Source of the DNA: Cherax quadricarinatus | Taxonomy: Eukaryota; Arthropoda; Malacostraca; Decapoda; Parastacidae | Assembly (NCBI RefSeq): GCF_038502225.1 | Contig: NC_091301.1 | Coordinates: forward strand, 15,725,617 to 15,789,616 | Reading direction: 5' to 3' | DNA: 64,000 nucleotides | Shown: positions 1-10,547 of the stretch, one piece after another | Layout: every line of letters begins with the position of its first letter | Position numbering within the stretch: position 1 is the first letter of the stretch | Translations under genes and position numbers: made by a program | Notes under the pieces: model-generated | Database searches by the model: none | Seen by the model: only the letters and a program-made list of their open reading frames with translations | What the model was told of the DNA's origin: nothing

Positions 1-745
1 ATCCCCTCTACATGTCCAAACCATCTCAATAACCCCCTCCTCAGCCCTCTGGATAATAGTTTTGGTAATCTCACACCTCCTCCTAATCTCCAAACTACAG
101 ACTCCCTGCATTATGTTCATACCACACACTGCCCTCAGACCTGACATCTCCACTGCCTCCAGCCTTCTCCTTGTTGTAACATTCACAACACATGCCTCAC
201 ACCCATACAAGAGCATTAGTATAACTATACTCTCATACATTCCTCTCTTTGCTTTTATGGATAAAGTTCCGTGTCTCCACAGACTTCTCAGTGCACCACT
301 CACCTTTTTCCCCTCGTTAATTCTATGATTCACCTCATCCTTCATAGACCCATCTGCTGACACATCCATTCCCAAATATCGGAACACATTCACCTCCTCT
401 ATACTCTCTCCCTCCAATCTGGTATCCAATCTTCCGTTACCTAATTTTTTTTATCATCATCTTACTCTTTCCTATATTCACTTTTAATTCCCTTTTACAT
501 ACCCTACCAAACTCATCAACCAATCTCTGCAACTTCTCTTCAGAATCCCCCAAAAGCAGTGTCATCAGCAAAGAGCAACTATGACAACTCCCACTTTTTT
601 AGATTCTTTACCTTTTAACCCTACACCTCTTGCCAACACCTGAGCATTCACTTCTCTTACAACTCCATCTCTAAATATACTGAACAACCATGGTGACATC
701 ACACATCCCTGTCTAAGGCCTACTTTACTTTTAATCTTATGAATT
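1..745 (-). mobile_element. LINE fragment, RT palm to C-terminus
   Basis: The minus-strand reading matches the 57472-61104 element from the QRAEEGLLRWFGHVE block at position 1 back to GLRQGCVMSPW near 740. It includes FADDTVL at about 555-575 with local damage. The left edge is cut by the window, so its 3' UTR may lie outside. It is intronic in FAM98. Confidence 0.82.
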
Positions 746-879
746 TATGCTTCACTGAGCCCAAAGGTTCATGCCATCTCCATTACAGTGCACCACCTTG
801 AAGCTTTAAAAAAAAAAAAGGAGCAACGACTGATGCTTATTCTTCTTGGCACCTTAAAAAAATAGCTAACACTCGACTA

Positions 880-1150
880 AGTATAATGGCCGTGTATACA
901 CTGGGAACTGACAGTGTCAGAGTCAACCTGAAGGTTGTTCTGGGGGTCAATGCACCCACAGCCCAGTCATCGACCAGGCCCCCAAGTGGATCAAGGCTTT
1001 ATGAACCAAGCTGTTACTGCTGGCAGCACACAATCCAATGTACAAACCATAGCCTGGCTGATTGGGCACTGACTGTAGGTATCTGTCCAATTCCCTCTAG
1101 AAGATAGCCAGGGGTCTATTGGTAATTCTCCTTATGTATGATGGGAGGCT
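880..1150 (-). mobile_element. 3' end fragment of a second (Jockey/CR1-like) non-LTR family
   Basis: The minus-strand text matches the distal coding and 3' region of the element at 43590-45560 (compare about 45340-45560: FNCLPAYIRG.., the CTGGGGGTCAATG motif and the GCCTGGT..CCAGGC hairpin). It is diverged and has no continuous frame. Confidence 0.65.
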
Positions 1151-1340
1151 ACTAAAAAGTTTACATTAAAGAAACTAAGCTTCCCTCAAAAAATACAATG
1201 GCCTCACCTGTATGCTAGACACAAGATCCTCAGTGTGCCATATTTTCCTTTACATTTATGCCATCCTAAATTAAAGTTATGATTCAACATATTTGAAACT
1301 AATAAATATATGAAAAATATTAATTCTGTACTAAGAAACT

Positions 1341-1342
<2 letters not shown>

Positions 1343-1396
<54 letters not shown>
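1343..1396 (+). repeat. 54-bp poly(A) tract
   Basis: An uninterrupted A run of 54 bases. It could be the tail of a retroposed sequence, but no recognisable element body was identified beside it. Confidence 0.9.
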
Positions 1397-1398
<2 letters not shown>

Positions 1399-1620
1399 TT
1401 TACCAGTGTCCCAACACAAAGTATCTTTAAAAGAAGTGGTACACTGGTGGCCCAAATCACAAGCAACAAATTAAAAGGGAATTCACAAGTCAAAGTCAAC
1501 ACCAACAAACCTGACTGAGCTGCCTGGTTGAAGACACCTGTTACATCAGAAGGAAAAACATTATTTCTATGTTACAAAAGAGCAATACAAATGGATATAG
1601 TGCACTGTACAAATAAGATT

Positions 1621-1948
1621 TAGGCATACCTCACCAATACGGCAGGTTATTTTCCAGACCACTGCCATAAAGCAAATTACAAGCTTTGTTTTTCACTTGC
1701 TAGTATATACAATAGTATAAAAACATATTTACACTATCATTTATTAAGAAACAAAAGTAAAATATGCAAGAAGTAAAAGTAATAAATAAAAGATTCCAAA
1801 GGAAAAAAAAAAAAAAAAATGCTTGATTCAGCTTGGAGTCAGCTGATGTGAGCATCACTGCCAAAAACAATAAACATGAAAATAATTGAAAAGTGCCAAA
1901 TTAGCAACACGCTCTAAAGCGAGTGCCGTATTAAAGAGGTATGCCTAA
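1621..1948. mobile_element. Tigger-type MITE with GGCATACCTC termini
   Basis: The left end reads TAGGCATACCTC and the right end GAGGTATGCCTA, an inverted repeat of the type known from Tigger1 (CAGGCATACCTC). Matching inner text (CCAGACCAC..CATAAAGC on the left, CTCTAAAGCGAG on the right) is also present. TA sits at both edges. About 327 bp, no coding capacity. Confidence 0.75.
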
Positions 1949-2003
1949 TTAAATTAACTAGATTACCATTGCATGGAATATTATTTTGCAAGAGAGCAAG
2001 AAA

Positions 2004-2284
2004 TACAGGTACCATCTGACATATGACCGAGTTCGGTTCCAAGAAACTGGTCGTAAGTCGAAATGGACGCAAGTCGAACCTTACTACTGAATATCAACAT
2101 CACATTTTTGTAATGACTTTATTTTATTGTTTTATTTTGGTATTTCATTTTTTACTTTACTTTTTATGCTGTTAGTACTGTATTTTATATTGTAAGGGTT
2201 ATGATAAACACTGTGTACAACACAAACAGTTGTTTATTTCCCAGAAATTAACGAGCAGGTCGTAAGTCAGATGGTAGGTGTACT
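2004..2284. mobile_element. Small TA-type MITE, CACCTACCATCCGAC family, copy 1
   Basis: The terminal inverted repeat is roughly ACCATC(T/C)GAC..TATGACCGAG versus CGTAAGTCAGATGGTAGGTG. The interior is A/T-rich and shared with copies at 10211-10507 and 53396-53710. TA flanks both ends. This copy lacks part of the right inner repeat. Confidence 0.78.
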
Positions 2285-3404
2285 ATTAAAGATAATGAAA
2301 GATTGAGCACTGCTTATTTTGTCATAGTACAAGACAAAATGCAGTTAAATAATTGCCCTACATCTCATGTGACTAGTCAAAATATTAGTAATAAAAAGAT
2401 TAAAATACCATACATCTAAAACAAATGAATAGCAGACTTGCTTCACTGCTACTTGCAACTGGTGGTATTTTTGTTGTGTTTAAGAGAATTTCAGACAATA
2501 TTTCTTAAACTGGAAAGTAAACTACGTACAGGTAAGAACTATTTGGACACAAGAAAGTCAAGCAAAATGCATAATGAATGTAAGTAGTGCAGAAGTTTGA
2601 CACCTTACTATTTTATCACACACCTTTCTCACCACCCTTGCTAACTCTACCTGTGTTATTCTCTCCACCCTCGCTAGTATCTGATCAAGTGTATTAAACC
2701 TTTTGCGTACCCTACCCTGCAGTGCTGTATGACCCTTGTGGGTTTAGTGCATAGTTATGATTATACTACTAATACTACTATCACATAACTGTCATCCTCT
2801 CTCTTTTGGACTGTACAGAACTTTTATTGCATAGGTTACCTATCACCTAGAAAAGATGACCCATGGAACTGGTCTACATAAACTTCCACCAACTATTCAT
2901 CACTATTTTCCAAATTTTTTTGTTTTTGTATTGATTTGTGGAACTTACTGCTTATTTTGCACAGGATCCCTACACAAACATGATTATTTTTGTTCCACTC
3001 TTCAAGTTAATTATACAAGTAAGATAGTACATGTTCAGGGGCTAGTGCTTATTCTTGAGGTACCCCACTGTACACTTTCTCCCATGATAAATTTTTTCCA
3101 TCCACTTATTCACATCTTTCCATAAAAGAGAATCTCTAATTCATTGCCTTTTATTCCTCCTATGTATTGTAGTTTCCAGTTTAATCTTCGATGGGGAACT
3201 CTATTTTTATTAAAAGATCCCTTGAAATCTTAAAATTATGAAAGCAATTTACCTATTCATTTCTTTCTTAAATAATGTCTGACTCATAATAGTGAAATAA
3301 ATCTGACTATGTACAAGACCTCACTGATCAGAAACTGAACTGCTTGATATAACCTAATTGAAAAAAAAATATATAATTTGTTTTGATGACCCATATTTTT
3401 TTTA
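2285..3404. other. Intron sequence without recognised genes
   Basis: A/T-rich sequence within FAM98 intron 7. Around 2715-2775 a minus-strand trace of the TAAACCCGTAGGATTATACAG SINE-like repeat may be present. I see no exon, RNA gene or clear element in the rest. Confidence 0.5.
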
Positions 3405-3600
3405 AAACAATGGACATCATCTGCCAAGGCAGGGTGACCCAAAGAGGGAATTACATTTACCATCACTCATTCGATCCCTGTCTTGCCAGAAGTGTGCCAA
3501 AATCATCATCCCCATCCCTCCCTCAAAGTGAAGGCCCTCTCCTTCCCACTTAAATTCCTTCATGTTACCATGATTACACTCCACCAGCACATTGTCCATT
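3405..3600 (-). mobile_element. Degraded LINE 3' UTR, subfamily B
   Basis: The minus-strand text carries the CACCCTGCCTTGG end, the TCTGGCAAGACAG block and a diverged GGAGATGGGAAG..GCACTCT block, all found after the stop codon at 60843. No coding part is attached on this strand. Confidence 0.7.
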
Positions 3601-3601
3601 A

Positions 3602-3995
3602 AAAGGCTGATGTGTGAACTTCTGGATGTCCATGTTTTTAGAGGGGCAACAAATCAGATCATTATTTAGTGGTAGCTAGTGAGAGGTAGATGGGGTACAA
3701 AGAGAAAGTCATCCGTGGGTAAGAGAGAAGCGAAAGTTTATTAATTAGAATAGTTAAGGTAAGATACAAGAAACTTTTGGGAGAAAGGTGGGGTAAAGAA
3801 TGTAGGTAACAAGGAGGGGGTAGAAGTGGTATGGGGTAGATTAAGAATGCAGTGTTAGTGTGTGCAGAAGTTTGTGGATATAGGAGGGTGGGTGCAGGAG
3901 GGAAAAGAAGCAATCGGTGAAATGATAAGGGAGAAAAAGTTGACTTATGAAAAGCTTTTACAATGTAGAAGTGATGCATGGATTGAGGAAACTGC
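3602..3995 (+). mobile_element. LINE fragment, endonuclease end and linker
   Basis: It matches the element from DVHVYRGATDQISDHYLVV through the basic linker (EKKLTYEKLLQSRSD), corresponding to about 58580-58975. It has frameshifts. It is followed directly by a minus-strand RT fragment, so the locus was rearranged. Confidence 0.75.
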
Positions 3996-4116
3996 TTTCA
4001 GTAAACTACCACCTATTCCATACACTTGCAACATTTGCCACTGCTCCCCTATCTACCCTATGATATACCTTTCCCAAATTCATATATGCAACAAAAACTT
4101 TCTTATCCTTATCTAA
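3995..4116 (-). mobile_element. Short inverted LINE RT fragment
   Basis: The minus-strand text corresponds to the EQYLDK..VAFMDLEKAYDRVDRGAMW..QVYG region of the RT. It lies in inverted orientation immediately after the plus-strand fragment 3602-3995. Confidence 0.65.
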
Positions 4117-4143
4117 GTACTATTCCCTTGCATGAGCTCCATC

Positions 4144-5113
4144 TTACCCTTAGCCTTATGAGGTTTGGGTCTTCTGATCTGAGAACTGTTCTCAGGGTCG
4201 GGGAAAAATTCTTATGAAATGATATCTTCTGAAGGTAATGAAACCAAAATTATATAACTTGATGGAAAAAACTCATAGAATTGTGCTCTTGCGAAGTTAG
4301 CATTCTTGGTGATATTGATGCATTGGCGATTTCACCAATGCATCAATATAGTCATATTTTAGGCCAATTCCATTGTTCCAGTTGACGGAATTCATAGCTA
4401 TTTCGCTAGTATTCCTTCCATTCTATCTATCGAGTACAAAAAACAGCCCATTTACCTATTTCAACTACCCAATAGTGTGATCAGAAATTGGTAATTTTGC
4501 TAATTTCACACAAAATAAAAAATTTCCAATTTATAAATAGGTACTAGAATAAACAATGTAGACATTTCCAGGCACTAAAAAAAAACACTTCCTCTGTTCA
4601 TTAGTTAAGTCCCCAGGCCTCTCCTATAACATGCCTTCTTTTCATTTTGAGTTTTTATTCACACTGTTATGCCGACTATTGAAATACTGTAATAATTGTA
4701 TAAATAACATCAGCGTACAACTGAATGTGTATTTGACTGACCAAATGGACAAGTACTGGACGAGTGACAATTTACGTACTCTGGAATAGCGGCAAAAATT
4801 TAACATTTTCGCTACTTTGAACCAATCAAAATCTTTATTTCTGTAATATATCTTCCATTCTATCAAACGAGTCCAAGAAACCAAGAATATAATAATAAAA
4901 ACCCTGTGAAAATACACTGCAAAGTCACTATTTTACACCAACAATATGGTCAGTTTTTTTTTTTTCCCTTCATTATGCACTGCATGGGACTGGATTTTTT
5001 TTTTATATGGTGCATGCTTACCACACTCATTCTCTCATCTAGGCAAAAAATTTACCACTCGCAGCTTATCTGAGTGAGCTGAGCTCACTCAGCTACAAAC
5101 CCTAAAGGGTTAA
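4144..5113. mobile_element. TTAA-type (piggyBac-like) MITE, diverged copy
   Basis: The right end is AACCCTAAAGGGTTAA with TTAA at 5110-5113. The left end is a decayed TTACCCTTAGCC. The interior shares the GGCGATTTC, CCATTTAC..TTTCAACTACCCAATA and TTTTTCTCATTATGCACTGCA blocks with the copies at 12483-13901 and 55818-56899. No transposase is encoded. Confidence 0.75.
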
Positions 5114-5194
5114 TTCACAAATAACCAGCACACAGGAGACAAACTTATGTCGACATTTCAGTTACTGTGCCTATTTATTTTTATCTTTAATTTT

Positions 5195-5527
5195 GTCAAT
5201 CATAACTCTACCATACACCTTACCAGGTGTACTCAACAGGCTTATTTCCCTGTATTTCTTGCACTCTTTTGTCCCCTTTGCCTTTATACAAAGGAACTAT
5301 GCATACTCTCTCCCAATCCCTAGGTACCTTCCCCTCTATCATACATTTACTGAATAAAACACCAACTACTCCAAAACTACATCCCAACCTGCTTTTAACA
5401 TTTCTGTTGTGATGCCATCAATCCCAGCTACTTTACCCCCTTTCATTTTTCACACAGCCTCATGCACCATCCAACCACTCATATCTGGCTCTTCCTCATT
5501 CCTAAGGGTGATATACATACCTCCTTG
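5195..5527 (-). mobile_element. LINE RT fragment
   Basis: The minus-strand text matches the RT region GGKAAGIDGI..KVPRDWQRACIVPLYKGKGDK and onward to SVPGKVYG (about 59290-59590). It is interrupted by stops. Confidence 0.75.
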
Positions 5528-5532
5528 GCCAA

Positions 5533-5870
5533 TGCAGAGAATTCAGATTTTGGAGATTAGGTGTGGAGTTACCAAAAGTATTATTCAGAGTGATGAGGAG
5601 GGGCTGCTGAAGCAGTTAGGACATTTAGAAGATGGAGAAAACCAGGACGGCTAGAAGGGTGTATAAATCTCGAGTAGAGAAGAGGGATAGGGCTCAGCCT
5701 AGAAAAGGTTGGAAAGAGTGGGTAAAGGAGACTAAGTGCTAGGAGATTGGATAGCCAACAGACATGAGTGAGCATGTTTGATAGGAGCAAGTGGAGGCAA
5801 GTGAAGTGTATGCAAGATAACAGTTATGAAGGGATTAAGGGAAACCATTTTAGTTGGACTTTAGTGGTCA
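5533..5870 (+). mobile_element. LINE C-terminus and 3' UTR fragment
   Basis: It matches the terminal coding block (QRAEEGLL..GHLE, RRGRAQPRKGWKEWVKE) and the GGGATTAAGGGAAACC 3' UTR start. It lies opposite in orientation to 5195-5527. Confidence 0.7.
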
Positions 5871-6139
5871 CAGAGTGCCACCAAAACTGATGCCTATAGC
5901 AAACAGCAATAGATTTCATAATTGTTATACTTCGTTTTTGAATGAAGAAATTTTATATCAGTGAAAAGCAGAACATTCGTTATTGTCTAAAAAACTGCAT
6001 TCAATCAGTGTGAAAGTCCAATGTGTAGAAATCCACATACAAAGGCCGTGCCCATTATGACAACATATTGTACTCACAAACCACACTGTTTGCAACAGCT
6101 ATAAAACCCTAGAGATATGCTGTTAATGATTATTATAAT

Positions 6140-6290
6140 AATAATCAGTGGGAAACCCTAAACCTTAAAGTTTTACAGTACCAGGGAAATGGGAGGCAAT
6201 CAGGTTCAATCCAAGGGAAGGATAGGCTCAATTCTTTAGGCCAAAAGCCTCTCATTGGTATCGAGGCACCTCCCTTCCATAACACAGCTC
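6140..6290. repeat. Old SINE-like repeat (GCGCTAAACCCGTAGGATTATACAG family)
   Basis: A diverged copy of the repeat seen at 39883-40030, 43977-44137 and 45608-45776. It starts in ATTATAATAATAATCA and retains AAACC..ACAGTACC..GGGAGGCAATCAGG and the TCGAGGCACCTCCCTTCC end. Confidence 0.6.
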
Positions 6291-6574
6291 ATAACCCTTT
6301 CATTGTCCAGACTCCTGATCTGAAACTTGTTCACAGCATCAAAGAATTTTCAAATAATTATTTTGCTATTTTTTCTTATGAAATGGTAGAGAATCTTTTT
6401 CTGAAGGTAATAAAACAAAAGTATGAAATCTGATGGAAAATTGACGAAATTATGCTTTTGCAAATTTTGCTGTTTCAATGATATTTATGCATCGGCGATT
6501 CTGCCCACTTTTAGTCTTATTTTAGGCCAATTACATAGTTCCAGTAGACCAAATTCTTAGTTATTTTACTAGTA
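6291..6574. mobile_element. TTAA-type MITE, left part (split by pogo-like insertion)
   Basis: It starts near AACCCTTTCATTGTCC and follows the consensus to TTTACTAGTA. The rest of the same MITE (TTTCTTCCATTTTATCGACC onward) resumes at 15605. The pogo-like element 6575-15604 lies between, with TA duplicated at 6573-6574 and 15605-15606. Confidence 0.78.
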
Positions 6575-6732
6575 CGGTGGAACCTTGACTTACAAGTTTA
6601 ATCCGTTCCACGACCTAGCTCAAAACTCAATTTTCTTCATTTAAATTATGTAATTAATATGCCATTAATCCGTCCCAGCGGCAGGACAAAATATTTTAAT
6701 ATAACGCTAATATCAACTCTATGGCTTATTTC

Positions 6733-9700
6733 TCTACTTCTACTTACACTTATGTCACACTACACATACATGTACACGTTTATTTATACACACTCATCTG
6801 AGTTTTCTTTGATTTTATCTTAATAGTTCTTGGTCTTATTACTTTTCCTTTTATATCCATGGGGAAGTGGAATAAGAATCTTTCCTCCGTAAACCATGCG
6901 TGTTGTAAAAGTCAACTAAAATGCCGGGAACAATGGGCTAGTAACCCCCTTTCCTGTAAAGATTACTAAAAAGAATAAGAAGAAGAAAATTGTCAAAGTG
7001 GGAAGTCTGAATGTGCGTGGATGTTGTGCAAATGATAAGAAAGAGATGATTGTGGATGTTATGAATGAGAAGAAACTGGATGTCCTGGCTTTAAGTGAAA
7101 CAAAGCTGAAGGGGGTGGGAGAGTTTCAATGGAGAGGAATAAATGGGATTAGGTCAGGGGTTTCAAATAGAGTTAGAGCTAAAGAAGGAGTAGCAATAAT
7201 GTTGAAGGATAAGCTATGGCAGGAAAAGAGGGACTACAAATGTATAAATTCAAGGATTATGTGGAGTAAAATAAAGATTGGATGTGAAAAGTGGGTTACA
7301 GTAAGCGTGTATGCACCTGGAGAAGAGAGAAGTATAGAGGAGAGAGATTCTGGGAAATGTTGAGTGAATGCATGGGGAGTTTTGAATCAAGGGCGAGAGT
7401 AATGGTGGTTGGGGATTTCAATGCTAAAGTGGGTAAAAATGTTATGGAGGGAGTAGTAGGTAAATTTGGGGTGCCAGGGGTAAATGTAAATGGGGAACCT
7501 TTAATTGAGCTATGTGTAGAAAGAAATTTGGTAATAAGTAATACATATTTTATGAAAAAGAGGATAAATAAATATACAAGGTATGATGTAGCACGTAATG
7601 AAAGTAGTTTGTTAGATTATGTATTGGTGGATAAAAGGTTGATGGGTAGGCTCCAGGATGTACATGTTTATAGAGGGGCAACTGATATATCGGATCATTA
7701 TTTAGTTGTAGCTACAGTTAGAGTAAGAGGTAGATGGGAAAAGAGGAAAGTGGCAACAACAAGTAAGAGGGAGGTGAAAGTGTATAAACTAAGGGAGGAA
7801 GAAGTTTAGGCGAGATATAAGCGACTATTGGCAGAAAGGTGGGCTAGTGCAAAGATGAGTAGTGGGGGGGGGGGGTTGAAGAGGGTTGGAATAGTTTTAA
7901 AAATGCAGTATTAGAATGTGGGGCAGAAGTTTGTGGTTATAGGAGGGTGGGGGCAGGAGGAAAGAGGAGTGATTGGTGGAATGATGAAGTAAAGGGTGTG
8001 ATAAAAGAGAAAAAGGTAGCTTACGAGAGGTTTTTACAAAGCAGAAGTGTTAAAAGAAGAGCAGAGTATATGGAGAGTAAAAGAAAGGTGAAGAGAGTGG
8101 TGAGAGAGTGCAAAAGGAGAGCAGATGAAAGAGTGGGAGAGCCACTGTCAAGAAATTTTAATGAAAATAAGAAAAAATTTTGGAGTTAAACAAGTTAAGA
8201 AAGCCTAGGGAAAGTATGGATTTGTCAGTTAAAAACAGAGTAGGGGAGTTAGTAGATGGGGAGAGGGAGGTATTAGGTAGATGGCGAGAATATTTTGAGG
8301 AACTTTTAAATGTTGAGGAAGAAAGGGAGGCGGTAATTTCATGCACTGGCCAGGGAGGTATACCATCTTTTAGGAGTGAAGAAGAGCAGAATGTAAGTGT
8401 GGTGGAGGTACGTGAGGCATTACATAGAATGAAAGGTGGTAAAGCAGCTGGAACTGATGGGATCATGACAGAAATGTTAAAAGCAAAAGGGGATATAGTG
8501 TTGGAGTGGTTGGTACTTTTGTTTAATAAATGTATGAAAGAGGGGAAGGTACCTAGGGATTGGCAGAGAGCATGTATAGTCCCTTTATATAAAGGGAAAG
8601 GGGACAAAAGAGATTGTAAAAATTATAGAGGAATAAGTTTACTGAGTATACCAGGAAAAGTATACGGTAGGGTTATAATTGAAAGAATTAGAGGCAAGAC
8701 AGAATGTAGGATTGCAGATGAGCAGGGAGGCTTCAGAGTGGGTAGGGGATGTGTAGATCAAGTGTTTACATTGAAGCATATATGTGAACAGTATTTAGAT
8801 AAAGGTAGGGAAGTTTTTATTGCATTTATGGATTTAGAAAAGGCAGATGTTGCAAGTATATGGAATAGGTGGTAAGTTACTAAATGCTGTAAAGAGCTTT
8901 TATGAGGATAGTGAGGCTCAGGTTAGGGTGTGTAGAAGAGAGGGAGAATACTTCCCGGTAAAAGTAGGTCTTAGACAGGATGTGTAATGTCACCATGGTT
9001 GTTTATTATATTTATAGATGGGGTTGTAAAAGAAGTAAATGCTAGGGTGTTCGGGAGAGGGTTGGGATTAAATTATGGGGAATCAAATTCAAAATGGGAA
9101 TTGACACAGTTACTTTTTGCTGATGATACTGTGCTTATGGGAGATTCTAAAGAAAAATTGCAAAGGTTAGTGGATGAGTTTGAGAATGTGTGTAAAGGTA
9201 GAAAGTTGAAAGTGAACATAGAAAAGAGTAAGGTGATGAGGGTATCAAATGATTTAGATAAAGAAAAATTGGATATCAAATTGGGGAGGAGGAGTATGGA
9301 AGAAGTGAATGTTTTCAGATACTTGGGAGTTGAAGTGTCGGCGGATGGATTTATGAAGGATGAGGTTAATCATAGAATTGATGAGGAAAAAAAGGTGAGT
9401 GGTACGTTGAGGTATATGTGGAGTCAAAAAACATTATCTATGGAGGCAAAGAAGGGAATGTATGAAAGTATAGTAGTACCAACACTCTTATATGGATGTG
9501 AAGCTTGGGTGGTAAATGCAGCAGCGAGGAGACGGTTGGAGGCAGTGGAGATGTCTTGTCTAAGGGCAATGTGTGGTGTAAATAAAAGCATTAGTCAGAG
9601 GGCAGAAGAGGGGTTGTTGAGGTGGTTTGGTCATTTAGAGAGAATGGATCAAAGTAGAATGACATGGAAAGCATATAAATCTATAGGGGAAGGAAGGAGG

Positions 9701-10181
9701 GGTAGGGGTCGTCCTCGAAAGGGTTGGAAAGAGGGGGTAAAGGAGGTTTTGTGGGCGAGGGGCTTGGACTTCCAGCAAGCGTGCATGAGCATGTTAGATA
9801 GGAGTGAATGGAGACGAATGATACTTGGGACCTGACGATCTGATGGAGTGTGAGCAGGGTAATATTTAGTGAAGGGATTCAGGGAAACCGGTTATTTTCA
9901 TATAGTCGGACTTGAGTCCTGGAAATGGGAAGTACAATGCCTGCACTTTAAAGGAGGGGTTTGGGATATTGGCAGTTTGGAGGGATATGTTGTGTATCTT
10001 TATACGTATATGCTTCTAAGCTGTTGTATTCTGAGCATCTCTGCAAAAGCAGTGATAATGTGTGAGTGTGGTTAAAGTGTTGAATGATGATGAAAGTATT
10101 TTCTTTTTGGGGATTTTCTTTCTTTTTTGGGTCACCCTGCCTCGGTGGGAGATGGCCGACTTGTTGAGAAAAAAAAAAAAA
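6733..10181 (+). mobile_element. Near full-length but broken non-LTR retrotransposon, subfamily A
   Basis: It has part of the 5' leader (CTACTTACAC..CCATGGGGAAGTGGAA), an EN-RT frame in pieces (6998-7363, 7291-7809, 7947-8189, 8180-8875, 8987-9835), a 3' UTR and an A tail at 10169-10181. Motifs seen are ALSETKL, GDFNAKVGK, DISDHYLVV, AAGTDGIMTEML, EQGGFRVGRGC, LLFADDTVLMGD and GRGRPRKGWKEGV. A frameshift sits near 7340, a stop at 7807-7809, and there are further shifts near 8190 and 8980 plus a deletion near 8847 after LEKA. As in the intact copy, the frame before SLNVRG has no ATG. Confidence 0.85.
6998..9835 (+). pseudogene. LINE EN-RT polyprotein pseudogene
   Basis: This is the coding part of the broken element. 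The catalytic FADD survives, at about 9112-9126. The AYDRVDRxAMW segment after LEKA is missing. At least four frame disruptions remove coding capacity. Its C-terminus (SEWRRMILGT, TGA) aligns with the intact protein's end. Confidence 0.85.
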
Positions 10182-10210
10182 ATTAATCTAACATGACATA
10201 ATAAACAATA

Positions 10211-10507
10211 TACACCTACCATCCGACTTATGACCGAGTTCTGTTCCGAGAAACCGGCCGCAAGTCGAACTTTACTACTGAATATCAACAAAACATTTTT
10301 GTAATGACTATTTTATTGTTTTATTTTGGTATTTCATGTTTTACTTTACTTTTTATGTTGTTAGCACTGTATTTTATACTGTAAGGTTTAGGATAAACAC
10401 TGTACAACACAAATAGTTGTTTATTTCCCAGAAATTTGGCATAAAAAACACGGTCGTAAGTCGAGTGGCCGTAAGTCGAGCAGGTCGTAAGTCGGATGGT
10501 AGGTGTA
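10211..10507. mobile_element. Small TA-type MITE, CACCTACCATCCGAC family, copy 2
   Basis: The left end CACCTACCATCCGACTTA and the right end GTAAGTCGGATGGTAGGTG are near-perfect inverted repeats with TA on both sides. About 297 bp. Inserted in pogo-like element sequence (AATTAA..TATTGTTTATTA), which matches 53910-53930 without an insertion at that spot. Confidence 0.85.
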
Positions 10508-10547
10508 ATTAACAAAAATATGATACATAGTCTAGAATGAATAAAAT

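Noticed and set aside
1343..1396. Processed pseudogene tail
   Set aside because: No gene-derived sequence next to the A run could be recognised, so it is kept only as a simple repeat.
3862..4116. Apparent small gene of 84 codons
   Set aside because: It is a junction of a LINE linker fragment with an inverted RT fragment.
8158..8607. Minus-strand frames over LINE coding regions (also 58857-59543, 60327-60593)
   Set aside because: They are antisense shadows of the EN-RT frame, with no independent support.
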